From assembly GCF_902489365.1 (NCBI RefSeq), contig NZ_CABTZR010000099.1:1-6558 (forward strand): a stretch of 6,558 bases of DNA, given 5' to 3'. A model generated the notes under the pieces. The model saw nothing but the letters and a program-made list of their open reading frames with translations. It made no database searches and was not told the origin of the DNA. The DNA comes from an uncultured Corynebacterium sp. Lineage in GTDB: Bacteria; Actinomycetota; Actinomycetes; Mycobacteriales; Mycobacteriaceae. The first letter of the stretch is position 1. Every line of letters starts with the position of its first letter. Below, piece by piece: positions 1 to 4,851 of the stretch. The position numbers and the translations under genes are program-made.

Positions 1-239
1 GCACGGTTCAAGAAATCATCAGCGACGAGTTTGAATCCCACACGTCTCCCCGCGCCTTCCGCGAGCAAGGTATAGCCGTGGTGCGCTTCCAAAGCCAAGC
101 TACCTTCGAGCACACCACGGGGTGGTACATCGCCGCTCACCTCGCTATTAAACCTTTTCGCTACGCGAGCTTGCACAACGGTCTGACCCGCGAGCAAGTG
201 AGAGCCGGACTTAACGCCGCGGCATCCTCTGCTTCCTAG
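1..239 (+). CDS. C-terminal fragment of an unidentified protein (5' end outside window)
   Basis: An open frame runs from the left edge (first full codon at position 3) to a TAG at 237-239, giving about 78 residues with no start codon inside the window. The peptide has plausible protein composition, including a segment FEHTTGWYIAAHLAIKPF and an ending LTREQVRAGLNAAASSAS that looks like a C-terminal helix with a small polar tail. I do not recognise the family and see no catalytic motif or clear membrane span. Absence of stops, actinobacterial-like codon choice, and a stop that meets the convergent gene's stop in a shared CTAG all argue that it is a real gene end. The function cannot be assigned from this fragment. 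Confidence 0.6.
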   Translation, partial: TVQEIISDEFESHTSPRAFREQGIAVVRFQSQATFEHTTGWYIAAHLAIKPFRYASLHNGLTREQVRAGLNAAASSAS

Positions 240-925
240 ATGTCCTTAACGTCGCCGTCGCCATCGATGAACTCTAATGGCGAGGCTGGGAAGCTATCGC
301 GGCGAGCCACCTCAGCGACAACCTCGGCGACAAGCTCCCGGGAAGTCGTCATATCGCTCGTGCGCTCAGCATCGCTATCAAGCACGGTGATGCCCTGAGA
401 AGGCTCTTCCGTGAGCGCCGCGGGACCCAGAATAAGGTAATTGAGATCGGTCGAATTGAGCTTGTTATCTACGGCCTTCTTGGACTCCACGTAGGCGTAC
501 CACGACTCATCGGAAGGATCCGTCGTGTTTTCAGTAGCGCCCATGTAGGAAATCATCACATAGGCCGGGGTGTGCTTGCCCTCCTCCACTAGCTTCTCCA
601 AGCCAGCGATCGATGCGAGTGCTGCATCGCGGTCCACTGCCCACGTCACTTCCGCACCCGCGCGGCCACCGTTTCCAGCGCCCCACACGACAACGTCATA
701 GTCAGCCAAAAGCTCTGCCCAGTCCTCGACAGAAAGCTCGGTGAGATCGCGCACCACTGCGGTGGCACCGAGGGCTTCTATATCGGCAACTTGGTCGGGG
801 TTACGGATAAGGGAATGGACGGTGAGGTTGGCGTCGACAAGCTTGGGCGCTGCCAAGAGCCCAACCTTTCCATGGCCGCCGATGTACAGAACCTTCTTGC
901 GTGCAGTTGTTGTCGTATCAGTCAT
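236..925 (-). CDS. NAD(P)-binding Rossmann-fold (atypical SDR / NmrA-like) protein
   Basis: A predicted 229-aa cytoplasmic protein with a Rossmann dinucleotide-binding fold. The sequence shows VLYIGGHGKVG (residues 12-22), matching the GxxGxxG loop of atypical SDRs, then a basic RNP (41-43) after the second beta strand that could favour NADP, D60 at the end of strand three, VVWGAGNGG (79-87), SYMGA (126-130), a YVESK (145-149) that fits YxxxK, and YLILGPAALTEEP (163-175), which matches the 'RPGxLTxEP' signature of the SDR_a5 / YwnB-type group. Length is close to the usual 210-220 aa for that group. Substrate is unknown; relatives act as NAD(P)H-dependent reductases, epimerases or redox sensors. 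The start at 925 (MTDTTTT) was preferred over upstream ATGs at 961 and 988 because the Rossmann core begins about 10 residues later and the upstream extension is unlike the family. A GGTGG lies 5 nt upstream of this start. The gene faces divergently away from the ACT operon. Confidence 0.87.
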   Translation of the reverse strand: MTDTTTTARKKVLYIGGHGKVGLLAAPKLVDANLTVHSLIRNPDQVADIEALGATAVVRDLTELSVEDWAELLADYDVVVWGAGNGGRAGAEVTWAVDRDAALASIAGLEKLVEEGKHTPAYVMISYMGATENTTDPSDESWYAYVESKKAVDNKLNSTDLNYLILGPAALTEEPSQGITVLDSDAERTSDMTTSRELVAEVVAEVARRDSFPASPLEFIDGDGDVKDI

Positions 926-932
926 GAGCGCC

Positions 933-938
933 ACCGTA
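933..938 (-). promoter_or_regulatory. Possible -10 element of the SDR gene
   Basis: On the minus strand TACGGT (TAnnnT type) lies with 7 nt between it and the ATG at 925. This spacing would put transcription initiation at the start codon and make the mRNA leaderless. No convincing -35 is visible, and a GGTGG in the same 7 nt could instead be a weak ribosome binding site on a longer transcript. Tentative. Confidence 0.25.
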
Positions 939-992
939 CGCGCTACCTGATGTCTCTGCATGACCCCAGGGCAGCGTGAAAAACCCACGGGC

Positions 993-1005
993 TACAATCA
1001 AATTA
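993..1005 (+). promoter_or_regulatory. Predicted promoter giving a leaderless ACT-domain mRNA
   Basis: TACAAT at 993-998 is one base from the TATAAT consensus and is followed by a 6-nt spacer, so the expected transcription start falls on the A of the ATG at 1005. No Shine-Dalgarno sequence precedes this ATG, which agrees with leaderless translation, common in actinobacteria. The -35 region (about 970-976) is poorly conserved, as is usual for corynebacterial sigma-A promoters. The promoter sits in the 79-bp divergent region shared with the SDR gene. Confidence 0.6.
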
Positions 1006-1274
1006 TGATCGCCATCATGACTGTTACCGGTGTTGATAACACCGGCATTATCTCCGCCGTTTCCACCGCTCTCGCAGAACTTAATGTCAATATCGTTGAC
1101 GTCTCGCAGACTCTCATGTCTGGGTACTTCACGATGATCCTGCGCGTCGAATTCGATGAGAATGAGGTCAGCATCCAGCAGATTCAGGAGCGGATGAATA
1201 CCGTCGGTGAGTCCATCAAGCAATCCATTCGCGTGCAGTCGGAAGCGCTGTTCACCGCCATGAATGAGATTTAG
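1005..1274 (+). CDS. ACT domain-containing protein (UPF0237 family)
   Basis: An 89-aa single ACT domain (beta-alpha-beta-beta-alpha-beta) filling the whole protein, as is normal for UPF0237. Typical motifs are MIAIMTVTGVDNTGIISAV (1-19), where the first strand leads into the DxxGI turn that binds small ligands in many ACT domains, then LAELNVNIVDVSQTLM (23-38) and GYFTMILRVEF (40-50). The family is related in fold to GcvR-type regulators, and ACT domains generally bind amino acids or similar metabolites, often as dimers. No ligand is established for this one. The start at 1005 was chosen because the family begins with a short MxAIxTVxG strand; an upstream in-frame ATG at 960 would add 15 unlikely residues and lies before the -10 element. 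A 15-nt gap separates it from the DUF711 gene, so they form an operon; the adjacency of these families is conserved in many bacteria, including Gram-positive cocci. Confidence 0.9.
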   Translation: MIAIMTVTGVDNTGIISAVSTALAELNVNIVDVSQTLMSGYFTMILRVEFDENEVSIQQIQERMNTVGESIKQSIRVQSEALFTAMNEI

Positions 1275-1277
1275 GAG
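1273..1277 (+). promoter_or_regulatory. Ribosome binding site of the DUF711 gene, overlapping the ACT stop codon
   Basis: AGGAG at 1273-1277 begins inside the TAG stop of the ACT gene (1272-1274) and lies 12 nt before the ATG at 1290. This is a slightly long spacing, but it is the only purine-rich match. Sharing stop codon and SD suggests that translation of the two genes is coupled. Confidence 0.5.
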
Positions 1278-1289
1278 CGAGAATCAGTC

Positions 1290-2654
1290 ATGCTTAACCG
1301 CTTCAATACCGCCAGCATTCTCGATACCATCGAGATGATCGAGAAGTACCGTCTCGACATCCGCACCGTCACCATGGGCATTTCGCTGCTCGGCTGCACG
1401 CGCTCCACCATGGAAGCCACGGCCGAGGCCGTGTACGACCTCGTGACCACCCGTGCCGCACAGCTGGTTGAGGTGTGCGAGGGAATCGAGGCCGAGCTCG
1501 GCATCCCGATCGTCAACAAGCGCATCTCCGTCACCCCAGTCGCGCTCATCGTAGCCGGCGTCGAAGGCAACCCCGTCGACGTCGCCCGCGCGCTCGACCG
1601 TGCGGCAGCAGCCACCGGCGTCGACTTCGTCGGCGGCTACTCTGCGCTGGTGGAAAAGGGCGCCACGACCGCCGAAAAGGCCCTGATCCGTTCCATCCCG
1701 GAAGCCCTCGCTGAGACGAACCTCGTCTGCTCCTCGGTCAACATCGCCTCCTCCCGCGCCGGCATCAACATGAATGCCGCGGCACAAATGGGACGCATCA
1801 TCAAGGAGGCAGCCGAGCTGACCAAGGAACGCAGCGCCATCGGCTGCGCCAAGCTCGTGATCTTCTCCAACTCCGTGGGCGATAACCCCTTCATGGCCGG
1901 TGCCTTCCACGGTATTGAGGAGCCGGACTGCGTCGTTTCTGTTGGCGTATCCGGACCCGGTGTCGTCGATCGCGCGCTCGGATCCCTTGAGGGAGCCACC
2001 CTCAACGAGGTCGCCGAAGAGGTCAAGAAAGCAGCCTTCAAGGTCACCCGCGCCGGACAGCTCGTGGGTGAAATGGCGTCCGAACGCCTCGGTGTCCCCT
2101 TCGGCATCATTGACCTTTCCCTCGCTCCCACCGCAGAGCTGGGTGACTCCGTCGCACACATCCTGGAACACATGGGCCTCGACCAGGTGGGTACACACGG
2201 CACCACGGCAGCACTGGCTCTGCTTAACGACGCCGTCAAGAAGGGCGGCATGATGGCCTGCTCCCGCGTGGGTGGCCTGTCTGGTTCCTTCATTCCGGTT
2301 TCTGAGGACAAGGGCATGATCGATGCGGTGCGCTCTGGCGCTATCTCCATCGACAAGCTGGAGGCCATGACCTCGATCTGCTCTGTGGGCTTGGACATGA
2401 TCGCCATCCCGGGGGATACCTCCGCGGAGACCATCGCCGGCATGATCGCCGATGAAGCCGCCATTGGCGTGATGAACCATAAGACAACCGCCGTGCGCGT
2501 CATCCCTGCTCCAGGCACCAAGGCTGGCGACGAGGTCAACTTTGGCGGCCTTCTGGGCTACGCACCGGTCATTCCGGTTAATGAGGTGGGCAACTCCACC
2601 TTCATTAACCGCGGTGGCTTCATCCCGGCGCCGGTGCACGGTTTTCGCAATTAA
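1290..2654 (+). CDS. PFL family protein (DUF711 / UPF0210)
   Basis: A 454-aa soluble protein matching the full usual length (about 450 aa) of the DUF711/UPF0210 family, whose fold resembles pyruvate formate-lyase-like enzymes. Recognisable segments are the N-terminal FNTASILDTIEMI (5-17), IRTVTMGISLLGCTRS (24-39) with a Cys at 36, GYSALVEKGAT (116-126), SNSVGDNPFMAGAFHG (193-208), VSVGVSGPGVV (216-226), IDLSLAPTAELGDSVAH (274-290), and the C-terminal NRGGFIPAPVHGFRN (440-454). I see no glycyl-radical motif of the RVxGY type near the C-terminus, so radical chemistry is not supported. The reaction is unknown. It follows the ACT gene by 15 nt and is presumably co-expressed, with the ACT protein as a possible regulatory partner. 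Long antisense open frames over this gene follow from its strong GC codon bias and are not genes. No clear rho-independent terminator follows it. Confidence 0.93.
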   Translation: MLNRFNTASILDTIEMIEKYRLDIRTVTMGISLLGCTRSTMEATAEAVYDLVTTRAAQLVEVCEGIEAELGIPIVNKRISVTPVALIVAGVEGNPVDVARALDRAAAATGVDFVGGYSALVEKGATTAEKALIRSIPEALAETNLVCSSVNIASSRAGINMNAAAQMGRIIKEAAELTKERSAIGCAKLVIFSNSVGDNPFMAGAFHGIEEPDCVVSVGVSGPGVVDRALGSLEGATLNEVAEEVKKAAFKVTRAGQLVGEMASERLGVPFGIIDLSLAPTAELGDSVAHILEHMGLDQVGTHGTTAALALLNDAVKKGGMMACSRVGGLSGSFIPVSEDKGMIDAVRSGAISIDKLEAMTSICSVGLDMIAIPGDTSAETIAGMIADEAAIGVMNHKTTAVRVIPAPGTKAGDEVNFGGLLGYAPVIPVNEVGNSTFINRGGFIPAPVHGFRN

Positions 2655-2689
2655 GGCCTCACCATCTCGGATTAATTTTCACCAAGCAC

Positions 2690-2727
2690 TTGACCCTCAC
2701 ACTATGTGAGGGTTTAGCTTTGTCCTA
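2690..2727 (+). promoter_or_regulatory. MerR-type promoter with 19-bp spacer, predicted leaderless
   Basis: TTGACC (2690-2695) matches a -35 box and TAGCTT (2715-2720) fits a TAnnnT -10. They are 19 bp apart, the overlong spacing that MerR-family activators correct by distorting DNA. After a 6-nt spacer the expected transcription start is A2727, the first base of the regulator's ATG, so the mRNA is probably leaderless; no SD precedes the start. The arrangement indicates autoregulation of the MerR gene and the overlapping membrane-protein gene. Confidence 0.75.
2693..2713 (+). promoter_or_regulatory. MerR-family operator: 9-bp perfect inverted repeat
   Basis: The half-site ACCCTCACA (2693-2701) and its exact reverse complement TGTGAGGGT (2705-2713) flank a 3-bp centre CTA. 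The dyad lies within the -35/-10 spacer region, touching the end of the -35 box, and resembles known MerR/TipA-type operators with CTCAC/GTGAG arms. The likely ligand is the regulator encoded immediately downstream. In RNA the same dyad would form a hairpin followed by a poor T-rich stretch, so a secondary role as a terminator of the DUF711 operon cannot be excluded. Confidence 0.78.
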
Positions 2728-3416
2728 TGAAGATATCGGACGTTGCCGCGGTCGCTGGTTGCTCAGTGCGCTCCGTGCGTCATTTACACGAAATGGGGGT
2801 GGTTCCAGAGCCTGCGCGTACAAGCGGAAACTATCGCGACTACTCGATCTCTGATCTCGCCGCTGTGATCCGTGCGAGAGTACTTATCGACGCCGGCGTT
2901 CCCGTCGCTGATGTCGCATCTCCTAATGCCATTGATCGATCCTTCGTCCTCGTGGAAGAAAGAATTGCCCGACTGCAGCGGCAGCGTGAGCGTTTGCGTG
3001 CTTTGGCCGCAGCTCCTCACGGTACTCCCACCGATATTCGAGAATCCTTGGGCAAAGTCATCGAAGACCCTGCCCTGCGGCAGCTGGAACTGGATTCCTG
3101 GGATCTCATGGCGTTGACCAGTGTCGCCACACCAGCGACATGGGAACAACTACGAGAGAATCTTCGGGACAACACTTGCCTTGCAGCTCTCCGCGAGGCT
3201 GAAATGTTGTGGCGAGAGCTTGGCTCACTGTCTCCGCATGATTGTGGGGTCGCGCGTATCGTCGAGAAGCTGCGCTACCTGGGGGAACACGGATTGATGC
3301 GAGGAATCTATCCCACCTTGCGACCTGGTAACGCTCCGCTGACTGTGGCTGATGCTCCGACTACTGGTGCGCAAGGTGTAGCGCTCAAAGCTTTGGCAGG
3401 TGGCTCAGGTGGCTAG
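2727..3416 (+). CDS. MerR family transcriptional regulator
   Basis: A 229-aa DNA-binding protein. The N-terminal winged helix-turn-helix is clear: MKISDVAAVAGCSVRSVRHL (1-20) is the HTH, followed by HEMGVVPEPARTSGNYRDYS (21-40), with the G-YRxYS wing strand, and LAAVIRARVLIDAGVPVADV (44-63). The canonical 'RYYE/RHYH' turn is replaced by RHLHEMG. A coiled-coil dimerisation helix follows (about 73-95, rich in E, R, Q and L). The C-terminal domain (about 100-229) is alpha-helical and of unknown ligand; it lacks the clustered cysteines of metal-sensing members such as MerR or CueR and shows no TipAS-like or GyrI-like motif I can identify. The start at 2727 is supported by the family N-terminus and by the promoter spacing. 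Its stop overlaps the start of the membrane-protein gene, so the two are probably one transcript under this regulator's control. Confidence 0.93.
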   Translation: MKISDVAAVAGCSVRSVRHLHEMGVVPEPARTSGNYRDYSISDLAAVIRARVLIDAGVPVADVASPNAIDRSFVLVEERIARLQRQRERLRALAAAPHGTPTDIRESLGKVIEDPALRQLELDSWDLMALTSVATPATWEQLRENLRDNTCLAALREAEMLWRELGSLSPHDCGVARIVEKLRYLGEHGLMRGIYPTLRPGNAPLTVADAPTTGAQGVALKALAGGSGG

Positions 3417-3993
3417 TATCTGGCGATTTGTGGAGAAACATCCTGGATTTCGCCTAGCCAAATATGAATTGGGCCTCTACCACGATCTGTGGCGCTGGAT
3501 GCGGGGCCAGACGTTGGTCCCCGCCGGAGCGGTGGCGCTTCCCCACCCTCCGGGCAGGCTACAGATGCTCGGCTTCCTCACTGCAGTGCTGGTGGTTGAA
3601 ATGGTGGTCGTTCACTTTCTACTTCCTGTGGGCGTTCTACGAATTCTGGCGTTGCTGCTGTCGCTGTGGGCCATTATTTTTGTGTGGGGCTTGATCGCTG
3701 CCGAACGTATTCGACCTAGCTATGTCACCGCAGACCTCACGGTTTTGCGGCGCGGAAAAACGGTCTTCGTTGAGGTGCCGATGGCTCTTGTTCGCAGCAA
3801 GCGGGCAGACCGTACATTCGAATCAGCGGTTGTTATAAGCAAAGGTGAACTCACTGTAGGTGGCCCAGCTGGAACCGATACCCTCCTTGACCTCAGTGAA
3901 CCCGTCCAGGCATCACCGGACCACTACCCATGGCAGCGCGCTCACCCACAGGAAGTAACGAAGGTGCGCTTTTATGGTGCTATTTCTTGCTAA
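3409..3993 (+). CDS. Two-span membrane protein coupled to the MerR regulator
   Basis: About 194 aa from GTG at 3409. An in-frame GTG at 3400 would add three residues; 3409 is preferred because GGCAGG (3395-3400) lies 8 nt upstream as a ribosome binding site. Both starts lie before the regulator's stop (3414-3416), implying translational coupling. Layout (numbered from 3409): an N-terminal cytosolic segment (1-50), two hydrophobic helices (about 52-72 and 75-98) containing VEMVVVHFLLP (63-73), then a C-terminal soluble part (about 103-194) with predicted beta strands such as DLTVLRRGKTVFVEVP, perhaps a PH-like fold, though this is speculation. It looks like a group of uncharacterised actinobacterial integral membrane proteins that share the VEM-VHFLLP helix and a closing 'VTxVRF(Y/F)' motif. 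From memory, relatives continue beyond that motif with an ADDPxxLV-like stretch, whereas this one ends VTKVRFYGAISC. Function is unknown. Confidence 0.8.
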   Translation: MASIWRFVEKHPGFRLAKYELGLYHDLWRWMRGQTLVPAGAVALPHPPGRLQMLGFLTAVLVVEMVVVHFLLPVGVLRILALLLSLWAIIFVWGLIAAERIRPSYVTADLTVLRRGKTVFVEVPMALVRSKRADRTFESAVVISKGELTVGGPAGTDTLLDLSEPVQASPDHYPWQRAHPQEVTKVRFYGAISC

Positions 3994-4727
3994 TTACTGG
4001 CGTTGCGAAGTTCTTCTTCAATCTCGGCAATCATCGGCAACACGAGATCCGCGCGTTCAGCGTCAATTCCCCACTTCTCCGGTTCACTGCGGACCATGTC
4101 AGCTGTGGCCGTGAGAAAGTGGGCGAAATTCTCGACTACGGCACGGTTATTGTTGCGAATGCCTTCGGTGAGCACGGTAGTACTCAGCCGCTCGGTCCAA
4201 ATTTCGAGGATGTGAAGCGAGGTGCTCTTGCCAATTGTGGTGCAGGCCGCACGCGCTAAGCGGATGCTCTCATCGTCATGCCACACTCCTCCGGGGGCGC
4301 GAAGGCGGCACGAGATGATCGCCGCACCTTCGACAGCCGGGATCATTCCTATGCGAACACAGGTTTCTACGTAGTCAGCGCCGTAGCCGACGGCCATGAT
4401 AGGACCGATGTCCTTGACGATGCCGCGTGTGTCCTCCTCTGTGACATACCACGCGCGGAACGTGAGGTAGTCCTCGTAGCGGAAGTGGCCTGCTTCCGCG
4501 AGGACATTAAGCAACCGAGCAGACAGCGCCTTAGTCCACACCTTGTCTGTGCGCAGGTAGCCAGTGAGGCGTTCACGAATCTGATCAACATGGTCATCCC
4601 ACTGACCTGACTCTATGCCCTCCTTCAATTCGGTATAGGCCCAGTCCACGCGGACCTCAGGTCGTTTGCTCACTAATCCGGTGAGCAGCGGTTCGATGAC
4701 GGAATCGAGGGTATCTCCGGTGTTCAT
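3990..4727 (-). CDS. DUF2785-like helical-repeat protein
   Basis: A 245-aa, almost entirely alpha-helical, probably cytosolic protein without a signal peptide or membrane span. It resembles DUF2785 (a HEAT-like helical family): RPEVRVDWAYTELKEGI (22-38) matches the family's 'RDDxAYxxL' start, TDKVWTKALSARLLNVLAEA (59-78) matches its 'D-VF-RSFSALVLALL' helix, and EDTRGIVKDIGPIMAVGYGADYV (101-123) matches 'EKDLRGYVPGKGWAHAVAHGAD', though the Gly-Trp-Ala-His core is replaced by GPIMAVGYGAD. No catalytic residues are known for the family. The start at 4727 is fixed by a strong SD 8-11 nt upstream; the frame stays open to 4943, but this would overlap the nucleoside hydrolase gene and add low-complexity sequence. 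It ends by overlapping the convergent membrane-protein gene by 4 nt. The family call is from memory of motifs and is moderate. Confidence 0.8.
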   Translation of the reverse strand: MNTGDTLDSVIEPLLTGLVSKRPEVRVDWAYTELKEGIESGQWDDHVDQIRERLTGYLRTDKVWTKALSARLLNVLAEAGHFRYEDYLTFRAWYVTEEDTRGIVKDIGPIMAVGYGADYVETCVRIGMIPAVEGAAIISCRLRAPGGVWHDDESIRLARAACTTIGKSTSLHILEIWTERLSTTVLTEGIRNNNRAVVENFAHFLTATADMVRSEPEKWGIDAERADLVLPMIAEIEEELRNASN

Positions 4728-4732
4728 GACTT

Positions 4733-4743
4733 CTTCCTCTCCT
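4733..4743 (-). promoter_or_regulatory. Strong ribosome binding site deciding the DUF2785-like start
   Basis: The minus strand reads AGGAGAGGAAG here, 5 nt from the ATG at 4725-4727, with AGGAG and GAGG centred at usable distances. It is the best SD in the window and rules in favour of this start over upstream in-frame codons. Confidence 0.8.
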
Positions 4744-4757
4744 GCGGCAGCACGGCG

Positions 4758-4779
4758 GGGTCTGACCACTTCTAGACCC
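4758..4779 (-). other. Inverted repeat (possible hairpin) in the DUF2785-like leader
   Basis: GGGTCT and AGACCC form a 6-bp perfect stem with a 10-nt loop, just 15 nt upstream of the SD on the minus-strand transcript. No T tract follows, so it is not a typical intrinsic terminator. It may be a protein-binding dyad, an mRNA structure near the SD, or chance. Confidence 0.35.
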
Positions 4780-4841
4780 TGTGCGTGGGAAGCGGAAGGA
4801 CCCAAGAGAAGAGTCTTGAGCGGTGTGGGTTGTGCCCCTGA

Positions 4842-4847
4842 TTCTAG
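4842..4847 (-). promoter_or_regulatory. Candidate -10 element for the DUF2785-like gene
   Basis: On the minus strand TAGAAT, preceded by GAGC, lies just after the nucleoside hydrolase stop codon. It is a close match to the corynebacterial -10 consensus. Initiation 6-7 nt further would give a 5' leader of roughly 108 nt that includes the hairpin at 4758-4779 and the strong SD. No good -35 is seen, and read-through from the upstream genes is an alternative. Confidence 0.35.
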
Positions 4848-4851
4848 CTCA

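Noticed and set aside
114..126. A small inverted repeat ACCAC-GGG-GTGGT
   Set aside because: It lies inside a coding frame, is short, and is likely due to chance and codon choice.
926..988. An N-terminal extension of the SDR protein to ATGs at 961 or 988
   Set aside because: The extension is not SDR-like, and the Rossmann strand already starts about 10 residues after the ATG at 925.
1284..2639. A 451-codon open frame antisense to the DUF711 gene (and a 300-codon one at 1637-2539)
   Set aside because: The translations are His/Asp/Gly-rich or Ser/Ala/Thr-rich, match no family, and are the usual antisense product of strong GC-biased codon use in the real gene on the + strand.
2693..2713. The dyad as an intrinsic terminator of the DUF711 operon
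   Set aside because: The loop is only 3 nt and the following T stretch is interrupted (TTTAGCTTTG), while the position between a -35 and -10 with 19-bp spacing is explained much better as an operator. A minor terminator role is not excluded.
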